Part shown: positions 27,255 to 35,828 of the stretch, one piece after another
How positions within the stretch are numbered: position 1 is the first letter of the stretch
Layout: every line of letters begins with the position of its first letter
Assembly (NCBI RefSeq): GCF_002939885.1
Contig: NZ_MDED01000019.1
Span: 1 to 64,000, forward strand
Source: Xanthomonas cucurbitae
GTDB lineage: Bacteria > Pseudomonadota > Gammaproteobacteria > Xanthomonadales > Xanthomonadaceae
Direction: 5' to 3'
Length of the DNA: 64,000 nucleotides
The notes under the pieces: generated by a model
The model's database searches: none
Told to the model about the DNA's origin: nothing
Seen by the model: only the letters and a program-made list of their open reading frames with translations
Program-made: the position numbers and the translations under genes

Positions 27255-28460
27255 ATGAGCAAGCAGATTCAAGAAGCCTACATCGTCGCCGCCACCCGTA
27301 CCCCGGTCGGCAAGGCGCCCAAGGGCGTGTTCCGCAATACCCGTCCCGACGATATGCTGGCGCACGTGCTGCGTGCAGTGGTGGCGCAGGCGCCGGGGAT
27401 CGATCTGTCGCGCATTGACGACGCCATCATAGGTTGCGCCATGCCCGAGGGCGAGCAAGGGATGAACGTGGCGCGTATCGGCGTGCTGCTGGCCGGCCTG
27501 CCCAATACCGTGGCCGGTCAGACCATCAACCGGTTCTGTTCGTCCGGCATCCAGGCCATCGCGATGGCGGCCGACCAGATCCGCCTGGGCAATGCCGACC
27601 TGATGCTGGCCGGCGGTACCGAGTCGATGTCGATGGTGCCGATGATGGGCAACAAGGTCGCGATGTCACCGAGCGTCTTCGCCGACGACCACGTGGCCAT
27701 TGCCTATGGCATGGGCATCACCGCCGAGAAGGTGGCCGAAGAGTGGAAGGTCTCGCGCGAGGACCAGGATGCGTTTGCGCTGGCCTCGCACCAGAAGGCC
27801 ATCGCCGCGATCGCCGCCGGCGAGTTCCGCGACGAGATCACCCCATATGAGATCCATTCGCACCAGCCTGACCTGGCCGGCAATGTCATCGCCCTGCGCC
27901 AGCGCCTGGTCGATACCGACGAAGGCCCGCGCCCGGACAGCTCGCTGGAAGGCCTGGCCAAGCTGCGCCCGGTGTTCCGCAACGGGCAGTTCGGCGGCAG
28001 CGTCACCGCCGGCAACTCCTCGCAGATGAGCGATGGCGCCGGTGCCGTGCTGCTGGCCTCCGAGCAGGCGATCAAGGATTACGGCCTCACCCCGCTTGCG
28101 CGCTTCGTCAGCTTCTCGGTCGCGGGTGTGCGCCCGGAAGTGATGGGTATCGGCCCGATCGCCGCGATTCCCAAGGCGCTCAAGCAGGCCGGGCTGACCA
28201 AGGACCAGCTCGACTGGATCGAGCTCAACGAAGCTTTCGCCGCACAGGCGTTGGCGGTGATCCGCGATAGCGAGCTGGATCCGTCCAAGGTCAATCCGCT
28301 GGGCGGCGCGATTGCACTGGGCCACCCGCTGGGCGCCACCGGCGCGATCCGTGCCGCCACCCTGGTGCACGGCCTGCGCCGCCGCCAGCAGAAGTACGGC
28401 ATGGTCACCATGTGCATCGGTACCGGCATGGGCGCGGCGGGCATCATCGAGGCGCTGTAA
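27255..28460 (+). CDS. fadA: acetyl-CoA C-acyltransferase (3-ketoacyl-CoA thiolase)
   Basis: A 401-residue thiolase that cleaves 3-ketoacyl-CoA to acetyl-CoA and a shortened acyl-CoA. The nucleophile C95 sits in NRFCSSGIQA; the C-terminal catalytic motifs GGAIALGHPLGATGA and CIGTGMGAAG are intact. GGAG lies 9 bases before ATG 27255. It completes the cycle with the upstream dehydrogenase/hydratase. The degradative class is favoured over the biosynthetic one by that partner. Confidence 0.9.
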   Translation: MSKQIQEAYIVAATRTPVGKAPKGVFRNTRPDDMLAHVLRAVVAQAPGIDLSRIDDAIIGCAMPEGEQGMNVARIGVLLAGLPNTVAGQTINRFCSSGIQAIAMAADQIRLGNADLMLAGGTESMSMVPMMGNKVAMSPSVFADDHVAIAYGMGITAEKVAEEWKVSREDQDAFALASHQKAIAAIAAGEFRDEITPYEIHSHQPDLAGNVIALRQRLVDTDEGPRPDSSLEGLAKLRPVFRNGQFGGSVTAGNSSQMSDGAGAVLLASEQAIKDYGLTPLARFVSFSVAGVRPEVMGIGPIAAIPKALKQAGLTKDQLDWIELNEAFAAQALAVIRDSELDPSKVNPLGGAIALGHPLGATGAIRAATLVHGLRRRQQKYGMVTMCIGTGMGAAGIIEAL

Positions 28461-28505
28461 GCCACGCCGTGTCAGATCAGCCGTCTTACCCGATCAGGTA
28501 ATCGA

Positions 28506-28531
28506 CGAAGGCGTGCACGAGCACGCCTTCG
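28506..28531. terminator. 11-bp stem-loop between convergent fadA and crcB
   Basis: CGAAGGCGTGC-ACGA-GCACGCCTTCG is a perfect hairpin. It has no strong T-run on either side, but its position between convergent genes fits a bidirectional terminator. Confidence 0.6.
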
Positions 28532-28600
28532 CTCGTTCTGCAGTGCGCTGACGAACAGCCCGCCTCGCGCTACCGTTGCAACGACACCACAGGCCGCAGC

Positions 28601-29002
28601 TTAGCGCGCAACCAGCCATTGCCCGACGCGCGCACCAGCAAACACCAAGGCCAGCCCGGCCACCAGCGTCACCGCCAGATAGACGCCGATCATCGTGGTG
28701 CGATCGCTGCGCGCAAAGACCAGGCATTCCATCATCAACGACGAGAACGTGGTCAGCCCGCCGATCACGCCGACGATCAGCAGCGCCCGCAGCGGCCAGC
28801 TCGACGGGCCGCGCGCCTCCAGCCATACCAGCAGCACGCCAGCGACGAACGAGCCGGCCAGGTTCACGGTCAAGGTTCCCCACGGAAACCCGGCGCCGAA
28901 GCGCTGCAGCAGCGATGCGCCGATCGCAAAGCGCAAACCGGAGCCGAGCGCACCGCCGGTCATCGCCAGCAACAATTGCTGCCACCACACCGGGGCATTC
29001 AT
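28601..29002 (-). CDS. crcB: fluoride exporter CrcB/Fluc
   Basis: A 133-residue, four-helix small membrane protein that works as a dual-topology dimer to expel fluoride. The signature segments [26 protein letters not shown] and [15 protein letters not shown] are all present. ATG 29002 has a G-rich site directly upstream. A fluoride riboswitch precedes it on the same strand. Confidence 0.94.
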   Translation of the reverse strand: MNAPVWWQQLLLAMTGGALGSGLRFAIGASLLQRFGAGFPWGTLTVNLAGSFVAGVLLVWLEARGPSSWPLRALLIVGVIGGLTTFSSLMMECLVFARSDRTTMIGVYLAVTLVAGLALVFAGARVGQWLVAR

Positions 29003-29082
29003 AAGCCCCCCCCGCACTCGTTGGCCGGCAGTGTCATCGAAGAAGAAGTCGCGTGCGTGAGCGGCATCATCAATCCTCAGTC

Positions 29083-29180
29083 AAAAAACGATGCCGGGCA
29101 CGGACCTGCCGCCCCGGCGAGGGTGGGCAGGCATCATCAGCGCGCAGAACGCGTGCGGTTCAAGGAGGAATGCCATCTCC
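29083..29180 (-). promoter_or_regulatory. fluoride riboswitch (crcB motif) with expression-platform terminator
   Basis: On the minus strand the aptamer (29180-29127) shows GGAGATGGCATTCCTCC, then AACCGC and GCTGATGATGCCTGC, the conserved fluoride-aptamer segments. Downstream, GGCATCG followed by six T (29088-29083) can pair with the GATGCC of the aptamer 3-prime segment, with a CCC/GGG stem inside. The terminator therefore competes with the aptamer: no fluoride, termination; fluoride, read-through into crcB. It begins 12 bases after the rarA stop. Confidence 0.88.
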
Positions 29181-29191
29181 TGCAGCAGTGA

Positions 29192-30565
29192 TTATGCCGG
29201 GGGCTTGCCGGCCTTGTCAGCTCGCGCTTGTGCACGCGCCGCGCGCAGGCGGTCGAGCTTTTCCTTGAGCTTGATCTCCAGCCCGCGCGGCACCGGGTGG
29301 TAGTAGACCTGCTCGCCCATTGCGTCCGGAAAGCCGGTCTGGTCCAGCGCGATGCCGCCTTCGGCGTCATGGTCGTATTGATAGTCCTGCCCATAGCCGA
29401 GCGTCTTCATCAGCTTGGTCGGCGCGTTGCGCAAGTGCAGAGGAACTTCCTGGGTACCGGTGGCGCGCATGTCGGCCTTGGCCTGGTTGAAGGCGGCATA
29501 GCCGGCATTGGACTTGGCCGTGCTGGCCAGGTACAGCACCAATTGCGCAAAAGCCAGCTCGCCTTCCGGACTACCCAGACGCTCGTAGATGTCCCAGGCT
29601 TCCAGCGCCATGCTCTGCGCGCGCGGATCGGCCAGGCCGATATCCTCGATCGCCATGCGAGTCAGCCGCCGCGCCAGATAGGCCGGGTCGCAGCCGCCGT
29701 CGAGCATGCGCGTGAGCCAGTACAGTGCCGCATCCGGGTTGGAGCTGCGCACCGATTTGTGCAAAGCCGAGATCTGGTCGTAAAACTGCTCGCCGTTCTT
29801 GTCGAAACGGCGGGTGCGGTCGGCCAGTACCTGCAACAGCGTTTGCGGCGTGATCTCGCCACCCTCGCCTGCGGCAAGCTCGGCGGCAATCTCCAGCAGC
29901 GTCAAGGCGCGGCGCACATCGCCGTCGGCGGCGCTGGCAATCTCCAGCAAGGACGCGTCCGAGACCTGGATGCGCTCCTGCCCCAATCCGCGCTGCGGAT
30001 CGTGCAAGGCGCGCTGCAATGCTTCGACGATCTCCTGCGGCCACACCGATTCCAGCACGTGCACGCGGCAGCGCGACAGCAACGCGGAGTTCAATTCGAA
30101 CGAAGGGTTCTCGGTGGTCGCGCCGACGAACAGGATGGTGCCGCGCTCGATATGCGGCAGGAAGGCATCCTGCTGCGCCTTGTTGAAGCGATGCACCTCA
30201 TCGACGAACAATACCGTGCGCCGGCCGCTGGCGAACCGCTGCGCGGCCTCGGCCAGCACCTGGCGCACATCGGGCAGCCCCGACAACACTGCGGAAATCG
30301 CCTTGAATTCGGCATCCGCGTAGTGCGCCAGCAGCAAAGCGAGCGTGGTCTTGCCGCACCCGGGCGGACCCCACAGGATCATCGAATGCACGCGACCGGA
30401 TTCCACCGCGCGACGCAGCGCACTGTCGGGTGTCAACAGGCGTTTTTGCCCCACCATCTCGTCCAGCGTGCGCGGGCGCATGCGCTCTGCTAACGGCGCC
30501 ATCGCGTTGAGGCCGGGATATGGCAGAACGGGCGTGATCGAGTGGGGGCGTTTGTGTTTGCTCAC
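29192..30565 (-). CDS. rarA: replication-associated recombination protein RarA
   Basis: A 457-residue AAA+ ATPase acting at stalled replication forks. Walker A GPPGCGKTT, Walker B VLFVDEVHRFN, sensor 1 GATTENPSFELN and the tetramerisation/C-terminal domains (YLARRLTRMAIEDIGLADPRA, VPLHLRNAPTKLMK) are present. GTG at 30565 follows a GGAG; an internal ATG 22 codons later would also leave all motifs. In E. coli rarA lies directly after lolA; here an effector gene separates them. Confidence 0.94.
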   Translation of the reverse strand: MSKHKRPHSITPVLPYPGLNAMAPLAERMRPRTLDEMVGQKRLLTPDSALRRAVESGRVHSMILWGPPGCGKTTLALLLAHYADAEFKAISAVLSGLPDVRQVLAEAAQRFASGRRTVLFVDEVHRFNKAQQDAFLPHIERGTILFVGATTENPSFELNSALLSRCRVHVLESVWPQEIVEALQRALHDPQRGLGQERIQVSDASLLEIASAADGDVRRALTLLEIAAELAAGEGGEITPQTLLQVLADRTRRFDKNGEQFYDQISALHKSVRSSNPDAALYWLTRMLDGGCDPAYLARRLTRMAIEDIGLADPRAQSMALEAWDIYERLGSPEGELAFAQLVLYLASTAKSNAGYAAFNQAKADMRATGTQEVPLHLRNAPTKLMKTLGYGQDYQYDHDAEGGIALDQTGFPDAMGEQVYYHPVPRGLEIKLKEKLDRLRAARAQARADKAGKPPA

Positions 30566-30641
30566 TCCTTCACTATATCGCCTTCGTCAAGTGGACGTTC
30601 CACAACGCAGTTTTCGACCATGCCTGGCGGAAACGCTGATG

Positions 30642-30703
30642 TTCTCTTTCCAATCGACCACTTCGCGCAGCTACGATGCCTCGAACGCGCAGCGCAATAC
30701 TCT
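30642..30703 (+). promoter_or_regulatory. imperfect PIP box and -10 of xopZ
   Basis: TTCTC (30642-30646), 15 bases, TTCGC (30662-30666), 31 bases, TACTCT (30698-30703). The layout equals the HrpX-bound PIP-box promoter TTCGB-N15-TTCGB-N30-32-YANNNT with one mismatch in the first half-site. Confidence 0.65.
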
Positions 30704-30724
30704 TAATCAGTAACAAATGACCGC

Positions 30725-33700
30725 ATGCAACAGCTTGGCTGCCCCCCCATCGGCGGCGAGCTACGCCAGCGCAAGCGGCATGTTCAGCATACGGATTCCA
30801 CCATGCCCCGCATTCCGCTTCGTCCCTCTGCCATCGCCGCTTGCCTTCCAGGGATGGCCGAAACCATCTCGCATCCATCCAAACCTTCAGCGAAGCGGCA
30901 GACGCACAACAAATTGGCTACCCCCGATCCATGCGCGTTCGAGGCGGAACTGATCCAGGCACAGGAAGATCCGCTGGGTTGGTCCGCAACGCTACTTGAG
31001 CAAGCGAAGCAGGCAACTGTCTTCGACTGCGGGTTGAAAGCCGCTCCCAAGCGCAAACACGCTCTTCTGCGGCCCTTCAGGAAGGCCGCAGAGCTATTGG
31101 GCCTCAGTAGTGGTGCGCCAGAACCACATACGGCCCTGCTGCGCTATTCCTCGGTGCAGTGCGAGAGGAACAGACCAGCCGATCCATCGGAACGCAGCAC
31201 CAATGCCACCGTTGATCCGCAAGCAGCCCCGTTGCTTTCAAATGCCGCCAAGGATCTCAATGAGGCGCTGATATCCCGCCTGGAGCAATCCAACCGCGAT
31301 TTGGCCGCACGGATCTCCCGGCGTCGCCAAGACGAATTGAAGTACGCGCATGAACAAACGCTACAAGCCGCACATGCGCAGTTGGCCTTGAGAGCCCGAC
31401 GCGCCGCCAATCTTAACGACAGCATCAGCGTACTGACGCGCGCACGCGCCGAACTGCTGCAACGGCTGCATGGATGCAAAGTGCAAACTGATGCAGTATC
31501 GGCGACGGTACAAGATCTCGAGTCGGAAATTCTCTCCGCGCGCGCCGCATTGAACGCACTACCAGACGATCAGCAGTCGCGCGCTGTCGCAGCGCGCGCG
31601 GCGCCATCCTTGGCCAACGCGCATCAGAGCGTAGATTCCTCACAGCTGCAGCGCGTCCGCACTCGGCTCGAAAACGCACTGAAGGATGCGCGCGCGCGCG
31701 GCGATGCACTGGCCAAAGCGGTTTTTTTCGGCCGCGGCCTCGCACAGGCAGAACAAGCAGAACAAGCACTTGCGGTTACTAATGCGGAGATCGATCAGTT
31801 ACGGAGCGCGTATGCACAAGCGCGCGATGCGTTGCAGTCATATCAAGCAAGCAGCGCGGCCAATGAGCCGGTGTCTGGCACGCTTGCGTCGCACCTTGCT
31901 GCAGAGCGAAACCGAGAATTGGAGGTACTGCGCACACGACTGGGGCGCAACGAGAACATGCTGACCCTGCAACGCACGCATGCCGAGCGCTGCCAGCGGA
32001 ATGCGCGGCGCCTACAGGAGCACCTCGCCCAGGTCGACGCAAAACTGAAGCAGGCGCAGCATTCGTCGCGGATCAACACAAAGGAGTTGTGGCAGCAGGA
32101 GCAAACGATCAGCGTGCTGGAAGCAGCGAACGGCGAAATGCGGCGTATGGTGGAACATGCAGCCGCGCAGCCGCCGGTTGATGAGGTTCGGCCCAAAGCT
32201 GCCGATCTCGTCGCCGACACCATGGAGGCATTGCTCCACGTCCTACCCGGCTTTCGCAAGGAAACGATCACCCCCGTGAGTCGACAGGCGCTACGCACCT
32301 GGGCTGGCGGCCTGCAAGGCCGCAGCGCTGCGTTCGGGACCGACGCCTTGCAGCCGGTCGACGCGTTGCACATCGCCCTGCAGGCCTTATCGATCGCCAG
32401 CGAGGGCGATGCCACGGTAGCGGTCAACGTGCTGCAACGCTTGGGCGTCGTGCAGTTGCGTGAGCTGATTCCGCCACCAGAGGTCTCCATCGCTACCGAG
32501 GTGGTCCCGCCGATGGATACCGTCACCGCCTGCGTCGGCCTGTTGGCCGGCGTTCCGCGCGGCATGCAGGTTCTTTCGCACATGCTGCACGAAGAACCCA
32601 CGCCCCCCTCCAGGGAGTGTTTGGAGGCGGCGCAGGTCCATCTGCGTGCCAGCCATCGGCTTGCACTGATGCCAGACGCAGAACAGACTGAACGCACCTG
32701 GCTGGGCGATGCGCAAATGGGAGCGCGCCATGCCCTGCATGGCGCCTCGCCGCTGCAGGGCCTGCAGTCTGCAACGGATGCCCAGCGCGGCGCATTTCAT
32801 GCGTTCCGCAACGGCTACGAAACCACTCGGGCAGGTTCACCCTATGCCCGCGTTAACGCATGCCTGCAGATGTTTGCGCAATGGGCGGTAACAGACAGCG
32901 GAAGGCGGGGCAATCGCGCCCTCAATCCCTTCAACGCACTCGAGCTGGGAATGAAGGTCGGCGCCTCCGAAGCGCTTCCGACAGCTGTGCGGCGGGCCAA
33001 CGACGCTTTTCGCGAGGCGGCCGGCCACCTTACCAGCTGGCTCGTCGCGCGCCGCCAGATCCAAATGGCGTGCGGGCGAATGCCGTCGCAGGAAGAGCTG
33101 GCGATGCAAGCGCTTTCGGAGTACGCGCACTGGCTCCCACACGAGCAGAATGCGACCGAACTGACCTTCACTGCCAAGGTACTGGCCAAGATTGAACGGC
33201 GCGCTCAGGATCTTCAGCGCTCGGCGGCTGCCTCCGTGAGCGAAACCAACGATCGGCAACCGGCGGAGTGCCATCCGGCGATCGCGTCCGCCTGGGTTGC
33301 ATTACGTACCGGCCGCATGCGTCTGCCTGAAACGCTGCGGCTGATCCAACGCGGCTTGCTCCACCACGCCGTACAGCCGACCGACATGCCGATCGGTGCA
33401 GCGCCCCTGGATGAAGAACTGGCGTCGGTCGCGCGCAACCACTTTCATCAGGCCGTTGGTAATGCCAGTCGTTTTCTTCATGAGGGCGACACGTCCCGCG
33501 TCAGGTCGCCACGCGCGCTGTTCGAATGCCTGCGCAACCTGATGGAACGGCTGGAATGGCGCGACAAGCTGCGTCTCACCGAGCAACGAGTGATAGGACT
33601 CAATACGACGCCGCTGTCGGCCGCGCTTGCGATCATCCCCAGCGGCCTGGGACTGAAATTATCCGCAGGCTGTCAGATCAGTTCCGATCGCTCGGTGGAG

Positions 33701-34969
33701 ATTTACATGGGACGGACCGGGCTGTCGCTGCAGATCGGACGACAGAAGGCGCGGCAGTTCAACGCCAGTACGGGCATTAGCGCGGGCGTGCTGCTGCCGG
33801 GCACCGAACGCGCACCGGTGGGTATTACGGGAGCAGCCGATTGGCGCATCAAAAATGAATCGGGCATCGAACATGGCGTGCAGATCCGGGTACCACGACG
33901 GGGCAAGGGTCAGGAGCTGGAGCAGCGCGCGCAATTCCTCGCCATGTTCGAACATCTGCTGGAGCTCGCAGAACAAGCCGGCGGCGATACAGGCCAGTTG
34001 ACCAGGCAGGATTTTCTGGCGGAGCTACTGGCGCACCATCCCAGCATCACCGTTGGCTTGATCGGCCATGCCGAGCGCAACTCTTCGGCCACCGAATCCA
34101 GCGTCACCATCGCTGCGGGCGTGCGCGTGGGAAAAATGGATGGCCAACCGCGTCGCGCCACCCTGGGGGCTTCGCTCGGGCTAAAGGCACGGCGGGAAAC
34201 CTCCCGTTCGCAGACGCCGATCGAAGGCTACATGACGATGGTGCTGAAGGATTCAAGCGCACAATCCAGGGTAGAAATCGCAGGGCGCGGAACGGCAAGT
34301 CTCGTTGCTCAGCAGTGGACGCACCCGAGCACTGGCAATGTGCCGTCCACACCAGTGGCGCGGCTGTCCATGGCTACGCTCGATTTCGGCTATAGCAGAG
34401 AGCTGCGTTCGGGTGGCAGCAATACGTTCTCCACCTTGTGGATGTTCAATAACGAAATCGATCCTGTGCGCACAGATCGTGGCTTAGAATTCTTCAACTT
34501 CACGTCATTCAAACGCGAGGTGAAACGCAACTGGCAGTTATGGACCCACTACGGAATCTCCAAACTGCAAGGCAAGGTCGATGACCAGCGGCTCTACATG
34601 GTGGCCGAGCGCCAGTTAGAGGACTTCGTCGAACGGGTCCGCATCCACATGCAAGACAACAAGTTCGCTTCGCTGGTCGTAGACTGGGTATTACAGGCCG
34701 ATGCTGCGCCGCGCCTGGACGCATTGCGCGCGCAGGCCCAGCTATTACGGGGCGCCGGCTGCGAAGCTCAAGCGATGGAGGCTGATCGCGCCTTCGATGA
34801 TCTGATCAGCCACCCAGGCATCTGGGAACCGACCATTCTCATTCTGCGCGAAAAGGGAAAACGCCAGCGCGAGCGTGGCATCGACTTCTTCATCAAACGC
34901 CAGGTTAACCAAGCGGCCGAGGCGAGTCGTACGGTTGGTCAATGGATCCCGTACGAGCCAGTCCCGTAG
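30725..34969 (+). CDS. xopZ: type III secretion effector of the XopZ/HopAS1 family
   Basis: A 1414-residue protein recognised as XopZ1 by length, composition and by its neighbours (about two dozen genes from flgB next to lolA/rarA). The N-terminus is Ser/Pro/Gln-rich without a Sec signal, as in type III effectors. Residues about 176-480 look like long coiled coils (SRLEQSNRDLAARISRRR and similar). The C-terminal half shows beta-strand-rich segments around 985-1240 but no known enzyme motif. XopZ suppresses plant basal defence; its biochemistry is unknown. Start could be 30725 or the in-frame ATG at 30803 (MPRIPLRPS); neither has a good ribosome site. Base composition is less GC-rich than its neighbours and rare codons are more frequent, consistent with acquisition. 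Confidence 0.85.
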   Translation: MQQLGCPPIGGELRQRKRHVQHTDSTMPRIPLRPSAIAACLPGMAETISHPSKPSAKRQTHNKLATPDPCAFEAELIQAQEDPLGWSATLLEQAKQATVFDCGLKAAPKRKHALLRPFRKAAELLGLSSGAPEPHTALLRYSSVQCERNRPADPSERSTNATVDPQAAPLLSNAAKDLNEALISRLEQSNRDLAARISRRRQDELKYAHEQTLQAAHAQLALRARRAANLNDSISVLTRARAELLQRLHGCKVQTDAVSATVQDLESEILSARAALNALPDDQQSRAVAARAAPSLANAHQSVDSSQLQRVRTRLENALKDARARGDALAKAVFFGRGLAQAEQAEQALAVTNAEIDQLRSAYAQARDALQSYQASSAANEPVSGTLASHLAAERNRELEVLRTRLGRNENMLTLQRTHAERCQRNARRLQEHLAQVDAKLKQAQHSSRINTKELWQQEQTISVLEAANGEMRRMVEHAAAQPPVDEVRPKAADLVADTMEALLHVLPGFRKETITPVSRQALRTWAGGLQGRSAAFGTDALQPVDALHIALQALSIASEGDATVAVNVLQRLGVVQLRELIPPPEVSIATEVVPPMDTVTACVGLLAGVPRGMQVLSHMLHEEPTPPSRECLEAAQVHLRASHRLALMPDAEQTERTWLGDAQMGARHALHGASPLQGLQSATDAQRGAFHAFRNGYETTRAGSPYARVNACLQMFAQWAVTDSGRRGNRALNPFNALELGMKVGASEALPTAVRRANDAFREAAGHLTSWLVARRQIQMACGRMPSQEELAMQALSEYAHWLPHEQNATELTFTAKVLAKIERRAQDLQRSAAASVSETNDRQPAECHPAIASAWVALRTGRMRLPETLRLIQRGLLHHAVQPTDMPIGAAPLDEELASVARNHFHQAVGNASRFLHEGDTSRVRSPRALFECLRNLMERLEWRDKLRLTEQRVIGLNTTPLSAALAIIPSGLGLKLSAGCQISSDRSVEIYMGRTGLSLQIGRQKARQFNASTGISAGVLLPGTERAPVGITGAADWRIKNESGIEHGVQIRVPRRGKGQELEQRAQFLAMFEHLLELAEQAGGDTGQLTRQDFLAELLAHHPSITVGLIGHAERNSSATESSVTIAAGVRVGKMDGQPRRATLGASLGLKARRETSRSQTPIEGYMTMVLKDSSAQSRVEIAGRGTASLVAQQWTHPSTGNVPSTPVARLSMATLDFGYSRELRSGGSNTFSTLWMFNNEIDPVRTDRGLEFFNFTSFKREVKRNWQLWTHYGISKLQGKVDDQRLYMVAERQLEDFVERVRIHMQDNKFASLVVDWVLQADAAPRLDALRAQAQLLRGAGCEAQAMEADRAFDDLISHPGIWEPTILILREKGKRQRERGIDFFIKRQVNQAAEASRTVGQWIPYEPVP

Positions 34970-34984
34970 CGCTGCCGGCGTCAC

Positions 34985-35002
34985 CCCCGAATGGCGGGGT
35001 TT
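34985..35002 (+). terminator. weak stem-loop after xopZ
   Basis: CCCCG-AATGG-CGGGG followed by TTT (stem 34985-34999), 16 bases past the xopZ stop codon. Only five stem pairs and three T, so termination may be inefficient. Confidence 0.4.
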
Positions 35003-35092
35003 CCGTCACGTCACGGCGAACGCTGCGCCCCCCACCCCGGCAGGCACAGCCGAGCTGCACCATGCATTTATGCCGTGCGTCCGCAGACGCAT

Positions 35093-35722
35093 CTAATGCG
35101 CGTCGCCCACCACGTCCACGCCCTTGGCCGGCGTGTACCGGAAGGTGTCTGCAGCAAATGCAGGATTGCGCTTCCAGCCGCTGAAACTGATGGCGGTGTG
35201 CTGCCCCACCGCGTCCACCACTTCCATCTTCGCCAGGCCGTCCTTACCGAACCCCAGCGAGGCCATCTGGAAGCTCGCCTCGGTGTCGACCTTGGGCGTC
35301 AGCGACAGCCACTGCAGGCCGTCGCGCGGCGCCGCTTCTTCGCTGACGTCGTACTGCTTGTCCAGGCGCGCCGGGTCGATCAGGGCGACCAGCGGGCTGT
35401 TCTGCTCTTCGCTGCCCTGTGCACGCACGGTCACCTGCTCCAGGTCGGGGTCGAACACCCAGACCTTCTTGCCATCGGCCACGATCAACTGCTTGTAGGG
35501 CTTGGCATATTCCCAGCGAAACTGGCGTGGCGCCGACAACGCCACCCGCCCGCTGGAGCGTTCCTTGACCCGACCGTTGGCATCGCTGACCTGCTGGCTG
35601 AACTGCCCGTCCAAGCCCTTCAGGCCACGCGTGAACGTCTCCAGCTCCTGTCGCGCACCGGCAAAGGCGGTACCGGCGAACAGGGCGGTGGCAAGGACGG
35701 CATAACGGAGCTGGCGATGCAT
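35093..35722 (-). CDS. lolA: outer membrane lipoprotein carrier protein LolA
   Basis: A 209-residue periplasmic chaperone carrying lipoproteins from the LolCDE transporter to the outer membrane. A Sec signal peptide (about 1-21, ending AFA) precedes the LolA beta-fold with FSQQVSDANGRVKERSSG and PRQFRWEYAKPYKQLIVADG, the conserved core. Next to ftsK as in most gammaproteobacteria, with one extra gene between. Confidence 0.94.
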   Translation of the reverse strand: MHRQLRYAVLATALFAGTAFAGARQELETFTRGLKGLDGQFSQQVSDANGRVKERSSGRVALSAPRQFRWEYAKPYKQLIVADGKKVWVFDPDLEQVTVRAQGSEEQNSPLVALIDPARLDKQYDVSEEAAPRDGLQWLSLTPKVDTEASFQMASLGFGKDGLAKMEVVDAVGQHTAISFSGWKRNPAFAADTFRYTPAKGVDVVGDAH

Positions 35723-35828
35723 CGCGGTCTTCCAGAAGGAACTGCGTCAATTCTGAAGCTTCACAGATGAATGGGCGAGCGCTATCGCGCGGATGCGTTC
35801 ATGTGAGGCGCGTGCCCGCGCTGCGCGC

